Source: Rhizorhabdus wittichii RW1
GTDB lineage: Bacteria; Pseudomonadota; Alphaproteobacteria; Sphingomonadales; Sphingomonadaceae
Assembly: GCA_000016765.1 (NCBI GenBank)
Contig: CP000699.1
Location: forward strand, 372,001 to 436,000
Length of the DNA stretch: 64,000 nt
Direction of reading: 5' to 3'
Part shown: positions 8,491 through 17,740 of the stretch, piece by piece
Layout: the number at the start of each line of letters is the position of its first letter
Position numbering within the stretch: the stretch's first letter is position 1
Notes under the pieces: model-generated
What the model saw: only the letters and a program-made list of their open reading frames with translations
What the model was told of the DNA's origin: nothing
Database searches by the model: none
Program-made: the position numbers and the translations under genes

Positions 8491-9786
8491 TCAGCCCCAG
8501 GCGACCGGGAGCCGGCGGCGGCCCCAGTACATCCAGCTGTCGATCCGCTCGGTCTCGCCGGTCAGGCGCAGGTTCGGCAGCCGCTCGACCAGCTTGCGCA
8601 GGCCGATCTGCGCCTCCAGCCGGGCGATCGGCGCGCCCAGGCAGAAATGGACGCCATAGCCGAAGGAGAGGTGGCGCTTCACCTGGTTGAGCGGGCGATC
8701 GATTCGGAACGTGTCCGGGTCCTCGAAGATGGCGGGGTCGCGATTGGCGCCCATCATCGAGAACATCAGCTTGCTGCGTTCGGGCAGCTCGGCGCCGTGC
8801 ATCGTCACCGGGCACAGGCTGGTGCGGAAATGCGAGTTGATCGGCGGATCGAAGCGCAGGCTCTCCTCGATCGCATTCTCGACCAGTTCGGGATGGGCCT
8901 TGAGCTGCTCCCACAGCTCGGGCTTCTCCAGCAGCCGCCACACCACATTGGTCAGCAGGCTGGTGGTGGTCTCCTGGCCGCCGGTCAGGAAGGCGGTGCA
9001 GATCTGGAACAGCTCCTGATCGTTGAAGCGCCGCCCCTCGACCCGGCTGACCAGGCCCAGCGAGATATAGTCGAACGGCAGCACCGTGCCCCAATGCTCA
9101 TGGGTCGGGTCGTCGATGCCGGCGTCGCGCAGCAGCGCCTTGCGCTCCTCGATCAGCCCCATGAAGTGCGGCATGATCTCGGCGATCAGCGACTGTTCGG
9201 CGGCGGGGTTCTTGTCGTTGAACAGCAGCGACTGCAGCTCGTCGGCCCAGCGCTTGTAGTCGGCGTACATCGCCTGGTCGGCGCCGAGCATGAAGCACAT
9301 GGTGCGCGCCGGCAGCGGCAGGGCGAACAGGTCGTGGAAATTGCCGCTCTTGTCGGCGCGCGCCTCGAGGCCGGCGACCAGTTCCTCGGCGATCGCCTCG
9401 ACCTCGGGCTGGTAGAACTTCATCCGCGACGGGGTCATGCCCTTGCGCAGCGCGGCGATATATTCGAGGTGGAAGGGCGGGTCGGTCAGGATGCCGAAGT
9501 CGCTGAACTCGGCCCAGTCGATCGGCCCGTCGCCCCATTTGAACGACCACACCGGATTGTCGGAGAGGACCTTGTCCCGGATCTCCTTGTAATCGCTGGT
9601 GATGTAGAACTGATATTCGTCGCCCTGATAATGGTAGAAGGGGCATTTGGCGGCGAGCTCGGAATAGGCCGGGCCGGGATTGCGCACCGTCTCCGGATCG
9701 AGCGGATCGAAGGCGTGATCCGCCCCGGTCTTGAGCTCCCGTTCAACCGCTTCGTCGCGTGGCCTGGCCTGCGCCGCACCCGTCAT
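8491..9786 (-). CDS. Cytochrome P450
   Basis: A 431-residue soluble bacterial P450 monooxygenase. The I-helix oxygen-activation motif is LTGGQETTT, the K-helix ExxR is EESLR, and the heme loop FGYGVHFCLGAP carries the ligand Cys382. No membrane anchor is present, so it would depend on a ferredoxin such as the one at 12662-12979. The start MTGAAQARP is preceded by GGAGG five bases upstream; an ATG 12 bases farther up contains that ribosome site. It sits downstream of a MarR gene and upstream of the hydrolases. Substrate unknown. Confidence 0.95.
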   Translation of the reverse strand: MTGAAQARPRDEAVERELKTGADHAFDPLDPETVRNPGPAYSELAAKCPFYHYQGDEYQFYITSDYKEIRDKVLSDNPVWSFKWGDGPIDWAEFSDFGILTDPPFHLEYIAALRKGMTPSRMKFYQPEVEAIAEELVAGLEARADKSGNFHDLFALPLPARTMCFMLGADQAMYADYKRWADELQSLLFNDKNPAAEQSLIAEIMPHFMGLIEERKALLRDAGIDDPTHEHWGTVLPFDYISLGLVSRVEGRRFNDQELFQICTAFLTGGQETTTSLLTNVVWRLLEKPELWEQLKAHPELVENAIEESLRFDPPINSHFRTSLCPVTMHGAELPERSKLMFSMMGANRDPAIFEDPDTFRIDRPLNQVKRHLSFGYGVHFCLGAPIARLEAQIGLRKLVERLPNLRLTGETERIDSWMYWGRRRLPVAWG

Positions 9787-9832
9787 CCCGTCCTCCATTG
9801 TCTGGTGCGGGAAATTTACGCCGGGCCCGGCT

Positions 9833-9852
9833 GCGAATTGAACGGCGAATTG
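9833..9852. promoter_or_regulatory. Direct repeat, possible MarR-family site
   Basis: Two copies of GCGAATTG separated by AACG lie in the 75-base gap between the MarR gene and the P450 gene downstream of it. Repeated octamers upstream of a P450 and next to a regulator suggest a binding site. The repeat is direct, whereas MarR sites are usually inverted, so this is tentative. Confidence 0.3.
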
Positions 9853-9861
9853 TTTAGGGTC

Positions 9862-10395
9862 CTAATCATCGCCGTGGGGCACGCCCACGAAGTCGCGGTC
9901 GAGCTGCTCGTGCATCTCGCCGAGAATCCGGCTCAACGCCTCGCGATCCATAGCCGCCAGGCGGCGGAAGAGCTGGACGATCTTCGCCTCGCTGGCGATC
10001 AGCGATATCGCATCCTTGATGAGGGCGCGGCCCTTGTCGGTCAGGTGCAGCTCGAAAGCGCGCTTGTCGTCGCCGCACCGTTCGCGGACCAGCAGGCCGT
10101 CCCTCTCCAGCCGGGCGACCCGCGTCGACAGCACGGCGTTCGAGACATAGAGGATCGAGGTGAGATCGGTCGCCCGCAACGCGCGGCGGCGGTCGCGGCC
10201 GAGGCTGCCGAGCAGATGGACGTCGGCGAAGCTGTAGCCCAGCTTTCGCGCGATCCGGTCGAGGTCGGTCGCGACGAGATGGCCGACCGTCGACAGGTGC
10301 CACATCGTCGCGAAATATTCGACGTCGAGCTCGGGCAGCAGCCGCGCATAATAGTCGCGGCCGGCTTCCAGCTCCTCGATCGGTTTCTTGGGCAT
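9862..10395 (-). CDS. MarR-family transcriptional regulator
   Basis: A 177-residue MarR regulator. The winged helix region spans roughly residues 50-125: FADVHLLGSLGRD, then the recognition-helix region TDLTSILYVSNAVLSTRVARLERDG, with the wing VRERCGDDKRAFELHLTDKG. It lies between two P450 genes on the same strand, 27 bases after the P450cam-like gene and 75 bases before the next P450, so it probably regulates part of this operon. The ligand is unknown. Confidence 0.92.
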   Translation of the reverse strand: MPKKPIEELEAGRDYYARLLPELDVEYFATMWHLSTVGHLVATDLDRIARKLGYSFADVHLLGSLGRDRRRALRATDLTSILYVSNAVLSTRVARLERDGLLVRERCGDDKRAFELHLTDKGRALIKDAISLIASEAKIVQLFRRLAAMDREALSRILGEMHEQLDRDFVGVPHGDD

Positions 10396-10422
10396 GGCGG
10401 CGCTTGTGCCACCGGCCGGCGA

Positions 10423-11643
10423 TCAGGGCCAGACCAGTTCCAGCCGCAGCACGCCGTTGACCATCCCGGTCGCCAGCACCGGGCTGGTGCCCGGCCTGAT
10501 CCGGAAGTCGGGGATGCGGCTCAGCCATTCCTGGAGGAAGATGCGGATTTCACGCCGGGCGAGCACTGCGCCGGGGCAGGCGTGGGCGCCGTTGCCGAAG
10601 GCGGCGTGGACCGGCTTCTCGCGGGAGAAGTCGACCACCAGCGGGTCGGGATTGAGCCGGTCGTCGACGCCGACGAACAGGTTGGCGGGCAGGATGCGGT
10701 CGCCGGCGCGGAAGCTGACGCCCTTATAATCGAAGTCGCTGGCGATGACGCGCGCGGTGTTGGCGAGGCCGTGGCGGCGGACCATTTCCTCGATCGCGTT
10801 CCTGACGAAGGCGTCGTCGTCGAGCCGCTCGACCAGCTGGCGGCGCTGCCCGGGATTCTGGGCCAGGAAGCGGGCGATGAAGGCGATCATGCCGGCCACC
10901 GTGTCGAGCCCGCCGAACAGGACGAGGGTGGCGTAGGAGGTCGCCTCGGCCTCGGAGATGCGCTCGCCGCCGATGTCGACGTTGACGAGCTTGCTGAGCA
11001 GGTCGTTGCCCGGCGTCTCGCGGCGCGCGCGAATCCAGGGGAGCAGATAGGCGCCCATGAGCTGCTGCGAACGGCCGCGCGTCTCGGCATCGCGGCCGCG
11101 CACGGAGTCCTCGGCCAGGGTGAGCAGATAGGCCTTGTCGTCGAGCGGCAGCTCGACCAGCGCGAGGAAGACGTGGATCGGCAGGACCTTGGCGAAATCC
11201 TCGACGAACTCGCATTCGCCGCGCGGCAGCAGCCGCTCGACCGCATCGATGGCGACCTGCCGCACCTTCGCTTCCAGTTCCGCGACGATCGACGGCATCA
11301 GCGCCTGCATCAGCGGGCGGCGGTAGCGGGCATGCTCGGGCGGGTCCATCTCCAGCGGGATCTGGCGCGGCGCGTCGGGCATCGGCGGCAGCACGATGCG
11401 CCGGTGCGAGAAGCGGCTGTAGTCGCGCTGCATCTCGATGATGTCCTCGCCGCGCGTGGCGACCCAGTGGCCGCCATTGTGAGGGGTCCAGAAGATGTCG
11501 GGCGACGCCTGCTGGATGGCGCGATAGGCCGCCTGGATGTCCTCGGCGGCGCCGGGGATGTCGTAGAGGTCGAAATCGCGGACCAGATCGGCGGGGACAT
11601 GGTCCGGCCGGGGGGCGAGCGCTCTTTCCATCACGTCCTGCAT
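10423..11643 (-). CDS. P450cam-like (CYP101-type) cytochrome P450
   Basis: A 406-residue P450 that resembles Pseudomonas putida camphor 5-monooxygenase along its length by eye. Shared features are NGGHWVATRG, MDPPEHARYRR, the I-helix GGLDTV with the acid-alcohol pair of P450cam Asp251-Thr252, FSREKPVHAAFG, and heme ligand Cys356 (Cys357 in P450cam). The camphor-binding Tyr96 region reads APRQIP instead of AYDFIP, so the substrate is probably not camphor. CYP101 relatives in sphingomonads oxidise terpenoids and norisoprenoids. GGAGGAG precedes the start by five bases. The ferredoxin gene is two genes upstream. Confidence 0.93.
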   Translation of the reverse strand: MQDVMERALAPRPDHVPADLVRDFDLYDIPGAAEDIQAAYRAIQQASPDIFWTPHNGGHWVATRGEDIIEMQRDYSRFSHRRIVLPPMPDAPRQIPLEMDPPEHARYRRPLMQALMPSIVAELEAKVRQVAIDAVERLLPRGECEFVEDFAKVLPIHVFLALVELPLDDKAYLLTLAEDSVRGRDAETRGRSQQLMGAYLLPWIRARRETPGNDLLSKLVNVDIGGERISEAEATSYATLVLFGGLDTVAGMIAFIARFLAQNPGQRRQLVERLDDDAFVRNAIEEMVRRHGLANTARVIASDFDYKGVSFRAGDRILPANLFVGVDDRLNPDPLVVDFSREKPVHAAFGNGAHACPGAVLARREIRIFLQEWLSRIPDFRIRPGTSPVLATGMVNGVLRLELVWP

Positions 11644-11665
11644 CGATGCTCCTCCGGTTTCGGCG

Positions 11666-12658
11666 TCAGGCGGCGGGGGCGCCGGTCATGTCGCGCTCGC
11701 GCGCGGCGGCGGCGACGGCGGTGAACTCGTCATAGACGGTCATCGGCCGGTGTAGTGTCGTGGCGTCGCATATCCGGTCGAAATGCCCGGCGACGTCCTC
11801 GACGCTCGGTGCCTCGGACCCCGCCGGGGAAATCCAGCCCTGCGTCGCCTGGATCAGCACCTGCGCATAGCGGCCGCCATTGGCGCTGAAGATGCCGTGG
11901 GTCGTCCGGCATCGCTCGCTGGCGAGATAGAGGGCGAGGGGGGTGTTGAACGCCGGCAGCAGCCGGTCCTGCACCGCCGAATAATCGGCCTCCTGCACCG
12001 ACCGGGCGAAGTCCGGTATCTCCATGAAGCCGTCGTCCATCTCCGCCATCAGCCGCGACTGGGCGGTGGGCAGGAGGAGGTTGGAGGTGATGCCATAGGC
12101 CGATCCCTCGATCGCGACGATATGGCTCAGCCCCATCAGACCGCCCTTGGCGGCGGCATAATTGGCCTGCCAGGCATGGCCGAACATCGCGCTCGCCGAT
12201 CCGGTGAAGACGAAGCGGCCATAGCCGTTCCGCCGCATGATCCGGTAGGCGGGCTGGGCGACGTAGAAGGCGCCCTTCAGATGGACGTCGATCAGCGCGT
12301 CGAGCCGGTCGTCGTCGATATCCTCGAAGCGGGCGTTGCGCAGGAAGCCGGCATTGCTGATGACGATGTCGACCTTGCCGAACGCCTCGACCGCGGCGGC
12401 GACGATCGCCTCGCCACCGGCGCGGGTGGCGACACTGTCATGGTTGGCGGCCGCCTTGCCGCCCGCGGCGCGGATCTCGTCCACCACCGCGTCGGCGGCG
12501 TTGCGCGAGGCGCCGACGCCCGCGCCGCTGCCGCCCAGGTCGTTGACCAGCACCGCGCCGCCGCGCCGCGCGATCTCCAGCGCATAGTCGCGGCCGAGCC
12601 CGTTGCCGGCTCCGGTGATGACGGCGACGCGGCCGTCGAAGCGGATGTCCTCGGCCAT
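11666..12658 (-). CDS. SDR oxidoreductase, 3-hydroxyacyl-CoA dehydrogenase-like
   Basis: A 330-residue SDR with the long N-terminal pattern of peroxisomal multifunctional enzyme type 2 and its bacterial relatives. GAGNGLGRDYALEIARRGG (residues 15-33) is followed by VNDLGG, and the catalytic Y-x3-K is in NYAAAKGG near residue 170. Such enzymes oxidise 3-hydroxyacyl-CoA or steroid-type alcohols. The start has GGAGG eight bases upstream and lies three bases after the ferredoxin stop. It is the third gene of the P450-ferredoxin-SDR-P450 operon. Substrate unknown. Confidence 0.9.
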   Translation of the reverse strand: MAEDIRFDGRVAVITGAGNGLGRDYALEIARRGGAVLVNDLGGSGAGVGASRNAADAVVDEIRAAGGKAAANHDSVATRAGGEAIVAAAVEAFGKVDIVISNAGFLRNARFEDIDDDRLDALIDVHLKGAFYVAQPAYRIMRRNGYGRFVFTGSASAMFGHAWQANYAAAKGGLMGLSHIVAIEGSAYGITSNLLLPTAQSRLMAEMDDGFMEIPDFARSVQEADYSAVQDRLLPAFNTPLALYLASERCRTTHGIFSANGGRYAQVLIQATQGWISPAGSEAPSVEDVAGHFDRICDATTLHRPMTVYDEFTAVAAAARERDMTGAPAA

Positions 12659-12661
12659 GGC

Positions 12662-12979
12662 TCAATCCTCCGGCGCGATGGCGACGCGGAGGCCGGCAAG
12701 GCCATCGTCGACGCTGATCTGGCATGACAGGCGCGAGGTCGCGTCGCGATGGTCGGAGCTGTCGAGCAGGTCGCTCTCGTCCTCGCTCATCGGCGGCAGC
12801 GCGGCGAGGAAGGCGGGGTCGACCTTCACATGGCAGGTCGCGCAGGAACAGCAGCCGCCGCACAGCGCCAGCAGCTCGTCGGCGCCGCCGTCGCGGATCA
12901 CCTCCATCAGCGACAGGCCGGTGTCGGCCTCCAGGCTCAGCTCCTGGCCGTCGCGGGTGGTGACGATGATGGTCGGCAT
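12662..12979 (-). CDS. [2Fe-2S] ferredoxin, adrenodoxin/putidaredoxin type
   Basis: A 105-residue plant/vertebrate-fold ferredoxin. The ligands C40-x5-C46-x2-C49-x36-C86 match the adrenodoxin/putidaredoxin spacing. It would pass electrons to one or more of the three P450s, the nearest ending four bases upstream and the P450cam-like one lying two genes downstream. No ferredoxin reductase is encoded in the window, so the reductase must come from elsewhere in the genome. GGAG precedes the ATG. Confidence 0.95.
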   Translation of the reverse strand: MPTIIVTTRDGQELSLEADTGLSLMEVIRDGGADELLALCGGCCSCATCHVKVDPAFLAALPPMSEDESDLLDSSDHRDATSRLSCQISVDDGLAGLRVAIAPED

Positions 12980-12983
12980 GCGG

Positions 12984-14225
12984 TCAGTCTCCGAAACGGA
13001 CGTGGAGGTGCCTGGGCACGCGCATCATCGAGCCCTGGATCCGCGGGCGCGGCTCGTCAGGATCGAAGCGCAGCCCGGGCAGGTGATCGAGCACGGCGTG
13101 CAGCGCGCGGGTCATCTCCACCCGCGCGAGATGCTGGCCGACGCAGATGTGCGGCCCGCGCGAGAAGGCGAAATGGGGCTTGCGATCGCGGAAGATGTCG
13201 AAGCGATCGGGATCGGAATATATCTCCGGATCGCGGTTGGCGGCGCCCGCCACCACGTCGAGCAGCGACCCGGCCGGAATGGCGACGCCGGCCAGCTCGG
13301 TGTCTACCGCCGCCATCCGCATCTGCACCGCCACCGGCCCGTCCCAGCGCAACGCCTCCTCGATCGCCTGCGGGATCAGCCCGCGATCGGCGCGGATCGC
13401 CTCCATCTGGTCGGGATGTTCGAGCAGCGCGGTCAGCAGGATGCTGGTGCCGCGATAGGTGGTGTCGCCGGCCGCGTTCATCAGCTGGCGCAGGAAGGAG
13501 ATCAGCACCTCGTGCGGCAGATACTCGCCGTCGGCCTCGGTCGATGCCAGCAGGCTGACGAGATCGTCGCCCGGATCGCGCCGGCGCTCCTCGACCAGCG
13601 CGGTGAAATAGTCGCCGAGCTTGCGCCCCGCCTCGATCGCCTTCTCATGGTTGACATAGTCGGTCTGGCCGAGCGCCAGCCGCTGGAAGGTGCGGACGTC
13701 CTCCTCGGGCAGGTCGAGCTGGTGGTAGATGACCTCGAACGGGTAACGCAGCGTGAACTGCTCGATCAGGTCGGCGCGGCCGAGCGGCAGGAATTTGCCC
13801 ATCAGGCCGTGGACCACCGGGTCGACGATCGTCTCGCCCCATTTCTTGACATATTGGGGCAGGAATATCTTCTGGAAGATCCGGCGCCAGCGGCCATGCT
13901 CCGGATTGTCCATGGTGCTGATGCTGCCCTGGCCGAAGGTGACGCCCAGGTTGAACTTGTAGCCCGCGTTGGAGAAGCGATCGGTGTCGGTGAGCACCTC
14001 GTTCACCTCGCGCGATCCGACGACGGTGAACATCTTGCGGTCGGGGTAGAGCGCCGCGGGCAGGCCCATCAGCGGGCGATAGCCGCCCTCGATCACCGGC
14101 GCCTCGGCGCGCCACCGCGCGATCAGCGGATAGGGATCGGCATGATCGCCGAAATTGATCTCGTCGGAATTGAACGGATCATAGTTCGGATCGTCGAACT
14201 CCTGGATCCGGACGGCGCTCTCCAT
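12984..14225 (-). CDS. Cytochrome P450
   Basis: A 413-residue soluble P450. The I-helix motif is NAAGDTT, ExxR is EEALR, and the heme loop [15 protein letters not shown] carries Cys361. It is the first gene after TetR and heads the operon with ferredoxin, SDR and the P450cam-like enzyme. AAGGTGG serves as the ribosome site. A 20-base imperfect palindrome (14240-14259) immediately upstream is a probable TetR operator. It differs from the other two P450s in the window in its N-terminal half, so the three probably act on different positions or intermediates. Confidence 0.95.
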   Translation of the reverse strand: MESAVRIQEFDDPNYDPFNSDEINFGDHADPYPLIARWRAEAPVIEGGYRPLMGLPAALYPDRKMFTVVGSREVNEVLTDTDRFSNAGYKFNLGVTFGQGSISTMDNPEHGRWRRIFQKIFLPQYVKKWGETIVDPVVHGLMGKFLPLGRADLIEQFTLRYPFEVIYHQLDLPEEDVRTFQRLALGQTDYVNHEKAIEAGRKLGDYFTALVEERRRDPGDDLVSLLASTEADGEYLPHEVLISFLRQLMNAAGDTTYRGTSILLTALLEHPDQMEAIRADRGLIPQAIEEALRWDGPVAVQMRMAAVDTELAGVAIPAGSLLDVVAGAANRDPEIYSDPDRFDIFRDRKPHFAFSRGPHICVGQHLARVEMTRALHAVLDHLPGLRFDPDEPRPRIQGSMMRVPRHLHVRFGD

Positions 14226-14239
14226 CGCTCACCACCTTA

Positions 14240-14259
14240 TATGAAGTGAGCACTACATA
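14240..14259. promoter_or_regulatory. Putative TetR operator, copy 1
   Basis: The site TATGAAGTGAGCACTACATA is a palindrome with half-sites TATGAAGTG and TATGTAGTG (one mismatch) around a two-base centre. It lies 15 bases upstream of the P450 start in the 54-base gap after the tetR stop. A copy matching at 17 of 20 positions is at 17741-17760. No third copy was noticed in the other accessory intergenic gaps. Confidence 0.7.
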
Positions 14260-14279
14260 AGAGCGCGCCGTCGCCGCTG

Positions 14280-14921
14280 TCAATCGGAGCGGCCCCGCCA
14301 CATCATATCCGCGATCATTTGCTCGAGCGCCGCGATCAGCGCCTCGCGGTCGGTGTGCGGCGGGAACAGCATCGGCTGGAACAGCACCGCCGAGGCGATC
14401 ATGCCGAAGCCCAGACGCACCGCGATCGCGGTATCGGCGCGGGTCGCGCCGTCCTGGGCGGCATAGGTGGTCGATTTCTCGAAGAAATTGTCGAGCCCGC
14501 CGAAGGGCAGGGCGGGCTGCCCCCGGCCGTCGGCCGGCATCTGGAACAGCAGCGCGCGGAACATCTCCTGGTTCTGCTCGAACAGGGTGTAGACGGCGCG
14601 GACGAAGCGCCGCGCGTCGGCGTCGCGGTTGGGATCGCGCGGATCGGGGTGGAGGGCGACGAAGTCCTCCATCAGCCGGTTGAACGGCGCGGTCACCACC
14701 TCGTCGAACAGGGTCGCCTTGTCGCCATAATAGCGGAACAGCAGGGTCTCGCTGACGTCGGCGAGGCGGGCGATCTCCTTGGTCGTCGCGAAGGCGTAGC
14801 CGCGCTCGGCGAACAGCTCGCGCGCCGCCGCGCGGATGCGCTCGACCACGTCCTCGCGGGTGCGGCGGCGGCGGCGGGTGCGGGGCTCGGGGGCGGCGTC
14901 GATCGCGGCGGCGTTGCTCAT
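14280..14921 (-). CDS. TetR-family transcriptional regulator
   Basis: A 213-residue TetR repressor. After a basic tail with RTRRRRRTRED, the helix-turn-helix domain covers residues 23-68, with FATTKEIARLADVSETLLFRY as its core, and an all-helical ligand domain follows. It lies between the GMC gene (40-base gap) and the P450-ferredoxin operon, all on the minus strand. The twin palindromes upstream of the P450 and upstream of the serine hydrolase-GMC unit suggest that it controls both and itself. Ligand unknown, probably the cluster's substrate or a CoA ester. Confidence 0.93.
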   Translation of the reverse strand: MSNAAAIDAAPEPRTRRRRRTREDVVERIRAAARELFAERGYAFATTKEIARLADVSETLLFRYYGDKATLFDEVVTAPFNRLMEDFVALHPDPRDPNRDADARRFVRAVYTLFEQNQEMFRALLFQMPADGRGQPALPFGGLDNFFEKSTTYAAQDGATRADTAIAVRLGFGMIASAVLFQPMLFPPHTDREALIAALEQMIADMMWRGRSD

Positions 14922-14961
14922 GACCGCTTTAGACCGTCTCGCAAGGGCCGAGTCCAGCGCA

Positions 14962-16557
14962 CTAGCGGTTGCGCCCTTCGAGGATCAGCGAGGCGGCGTG
15001 CCAGGCCGCCGCCATGATGGGGCCGTTGGTGTTGGCCGAGACCATCGTCGGCATGATCGATCCGTCGACCACGCGCAGCCCGTCGACGCCACGCACGCGC
15101 AGCTTCTCGTCGAGCACGGCATCGTCGAAATCGCCCATCCGGCAGGTGCCGCAGGCATGGTAGCCGGCCTGGCCCTGGCTGCGGAAGGCGGAGAGGATCT
15201 GCTCGTCGGTCTGCATCGACCGGCTCGGCTCGCGCTCGCCGATCACCATCGGCGCGATCGCCGGCTGGCGCATCCATTCGCGGATATAGCGGTGCATCGC
15301 CACGGTGACCGCGCAGTCATAGGGATCGGTCAGATAGCCGGCATGGATCTGCGCGGGCTGGTTCGGATCGGCCGAGGCGATCCGCACCCAGCCTTCGCTG
15401 CGCGACCGCAGCGGATAGCCGAACAGCTGGACGCTGTGGTTGCGATCGACGACCATATTGCCCTTGGCGTCGGGCATGGCCACCGCCGGCGAGAACAATA
15501 TCTCGATGTCCGAGGTCCCGGACTCGGGCAGCACCCTGGCGAAGGCGCCGACCGTGCCATAGGCCACCGCCATCATCCCCGACCGGCTGAGATAATAGCG
15601 CAGGACGTTGGCGGCGAGGCGCAGGCCGCGCAGTTGCGGATTGTGGCTATGGGGCACGGCGATGTCGAACTGCATCATCATCAGCCGATGCTCGAGCAGA
15701 TGCTCGCCGACGCCGGGGCTGTCGATCACCGGGGCGATGCCGATCGCCTGGAGATGCGCGGCGTTGCCGACGCCCGAGCGCTGCAATATCTGCGGCGACA
15801 TCAGCGATCCCGCCGACAGGATGACCTCGCCCTCGGCATCGAAGCGCTGCGCCGCGCCGCCGACCGTCGCGGCGACGCCGATCGCGCGGCGGCCGTCGAA
15901 CAGGATGCGGTCGACCGTGGCGCCGGTGACGATGCGCAGGTTGGGCCGTCCGCGCGCCTGCTTGAGGAAGGTCTGGGCGCTGCTCTGGCGGCGGCCCTTC
16001 CAGATCGTGCGGGTGGCGTAGCCGACGCCTTCCTGCCGGGGCCGGTTGAGGTCCTCGACGCGGGGCAGGCCCATCTGCTCGCCGGCGGCGATGAACGCCT
16101 CGGTCAGCGGGGTCCGCTCGCGCTCGATGCTGATGCCGAGCGGGCCGCTGCCGCCGCGCACCTCGTCCTCGCCCAACTCGTGCCGCTCGATCGCGCGGAA
16201 GGCCGGGCCCATCGCATTCCAGCCCCAGCCCTTGGCGCCGAGCCTCTCCCAGCCGTCATAATCCTGCGGCTGGCCCCGGAAATACATCATCCCGTTCACC
16301 GAGGAGGAGCCGCCGAGCATCTTGCCGCGAATCCAGGTCTCGGAGGGCACGTCGTCATGCGCCTCGGTCTGGAAATACCAGACGTGGCGCGGATCGGTGT
16401 AGAGCTTGGCGACGCCGCGCGGCATGTGGATGAAGGGGCTGCGGTCCTCCGGGCCTGCCTCCAGCAGCAGCACCCGGTTCGCGGGATTGGCGGACAGCCG
16501 GTCGGCCAGGACGCAACCGGCCGATCCGGCGCCGACGATGATGTAGTCCCAGCTCAC
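14962..16557 (-). CDS. GMC-family FAD-dependent alcohol oxidoreductase
   Basis: A 531-residue glucose-methanol-choline oxidoreductase of the choline dehydrogenase-like branch. The FAD-binding [14 protein letters not shown] is at residues 8-21, the GMC signature LGGSSSVNGMMYFRG near residue 85, and the C-terminal active-site His is in YHACGTCRMG with the second conserved position in NTNGP. It oxidises an alcohol to an aldehyde or ketone in the cytoplasm. GTG is the start: its GTGA overlaps the upstream serine hydrolase stop by four bases, indicating coupling. Length is normal for the family. Substrate unknown. Confidence 0.93.
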   Translation of the reverse strand: MSWDYIIVGAGSAGCVLADRLSANPANRVLLLEAGPEDRSPFIHMPRGVAKLYTDPRHVWYFQTEAHDDVPSETWIRGKMLGGSSSVNGMMYFRGQPQDYDGWERLGAKGWGWNAMGPAFRAIERHELGEDEVRGGSGPLGISIERERTPLTEAFIAAGEQMGLPRVEDLNRPRQEGVGYATRTIWKGRRQSSAQTFLKQARGRPNLRIVTGATVDRILFDGRRAIGVAATVGGAAQRFDAEGEVILSAGSLMSPQILQRSGVGNAAHLQAIGIAPVIDSPGVGEHLLEHRLMMMQFDIAVPHSHNPQLRGLRLAANVLRYYLSRSGMMAVAYGTVGAFARVLPESGTSDIEILFSPAVAMPDAKGNMVVDRNHSVQLFGYPLRSRSEGWVRIASADPNQPAQIHAGYLTDPYDCAVTVAMHRYIREWMRQPAIAPMVIGEREPSRSMQTDEQILSAFRSQGQAGYHACGTCRMGDFDDAVLDEKLRVRGVDGLRVVDGSIMPTMVSANTNGPIMAAAWHAASLILEGRNR

Positions 16558-17696
16558 AGCGCGGCCCGGATCACGTCGCCGATCAGGGTGCGGCTGTCCT
16601 GGTCGATCTCGATCGTGTCGAACATGCGGTTGTGGCAGAAGGCGACCGCGAGCTTGCGGTCGGGATCGGCCCAGCCGATCGACCCGCCCATGCCCGGATG
16701 GCACAGCGCGCGCATGCTGCGCGGGCTGGAAACGGGCGGAGCCTCCGCGCCGCCCAGCCAGAAGCCCGCCCAGCCGATCGGCACCTTCATGCCGAAGAAC
16801 ACCGGGTCGGCATCGTCGAAATGCGGGCGCGGGCCGGCGAAGCTCGCCACCCGCTCCTCGGACAGCAGGCGGACGCCGCCCAGCTGCCCGCCATTGGCGA
16901 GCATCGCCCAGAAGCGCGCCTCGCTGCGCGCGTTGAAGATGCCGCCCACCGCCGGGATGCAGGCACGGCGGACATAGGGGCGCTCGAACGGATCGGGCAT
17001 CAGGTCGACGACCAGCGGCTGCGCCTCGCGCATCGCGTTGCCGTCGGGCATCACATAGACGGCGACGGCGTCGAGCCTGGCGATGCGGGCCTCGACCTCG
17101 GCGGGAATGCCGAACCACAGGTCGGTCGCGCCCAGCGGCTCGGCGATCTCCTCGCGGACGAACTGGCCGAACGGGCGGCGCCTGGGATCGGTGCGGCGGA
17201 CCACCTCGCCGACCAGCCAGCCGAAGGTCATCGACTGGTAGGAGGAGCGGCTGCCGGCCGGATAGGCGCCCGGCATCTCGGCGATGCGGCCGCACATCCA
17301 GTCCCAGTTGGTCATCAGCTCGGGCGTGACGTCTGACGGCATGCGCAGCACGCCCGAGACATGGCCGAGGACGTGGCGAACGGTGACGTCACTCTTGCCG
17401 GCCTGTGCGAACTCTGGCCAGTAAGTGGTGACAGGTGCGTCATAATCGACCAGGCCGCGTTCGGCCTGGATGTGCAGCGCGGTGGCGGTGACCGCCTTCG
17501 ACACCGAATAGACGTTGAACAGCGTGTCGCCGTCGACCGGGCGGCCGGTGCCGGGATCGGCGATGCCCGCCCAGCAGTCGACGACCTGCTCCTCGCCGAC
17601 CCAGGCCGCGACCTGCACGCCGATCTCGCGCCCGTCGGCGACGAGCGAATCGAGGGTGCGCTGCACCGCCTCGTTGACCTTGTTCGCCACCGCCAT
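16554..17696 (-). CDS. Serine hydrolase, beta-lactamase class C/esterase type
   Basis: A 380-residue beta-lactamase-fold serine hydrolase, probably an esterase like EstB rather than an antibiotic-resistance enzyme. The nucleophile motif SxxK is S64-V-S-K67. The second motif is a Tyr in SYQSMTFGW near residue 180, and HPGMGGSIGW near the C-terminus is the KTG-equivalent. No signal peptide is seen, which also argues against a periplasmic beta-lactamase. It begins the unit that continues into the GMC gene and lies behind the operator at 17741. The ester substrate is unknown. Confidence 0.9.
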   Translation of the reverse strand: MAVANKVNEAVQRTLDSLVADGREIGVQVAAWVGEEQVVDCWAGIADPGTGRPVDGDTLFNVYSVSKAVTATALHIQAERGLVDYDAPVTTYWPEFAQAGKSDVTVRHVLGHVSGVLRMPSDVTPELMTNWDWMCGRIAEMPGAYPAGSRSSYQSMTFGWLVGEVVRRTDPRRRPFGQFVREEIAEPLGATDLWFGIPAEVEARIARLDAVAVYVMPDGNAMREAQPLVVDLMPDPFERPYVRRACIPAVGGIFNARSEARFWAMLANGGQLGGVRLLSEERVASFAGPRPHFDDADPVFFGMKVPIGWAGFWLGGAEAPPVSSPRSMRALCHPGMGGSIGWADPDRKLAVAFCHNRMFDTIEIDQDSRTLIGDVIRAAL

Positions 17697-17740
17697 ATCG
17701 CGCCTCTCCCTCTGGTCCCGTCTCTTCCGTTCACTCCATC

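Noticed and set aside
8647-11724. A 1025-codon open frame on the plus strand
   Set aside because: It lies opposite three well-supported minus-strand genes (two P450s and MarR). Its product is Arg/Ala/Gly/Asp-rich with no known domain, the usual mirror frame of high-GC DNA.
14962-17295. One long 777-codon protein covering the GMC gene and beyond
   Set aside because: The first 245 codons are an out-of-frame reading of the serine hydrolase gene. The GMC protein itself begins at the GTG at 16557, just before its FAD motif.
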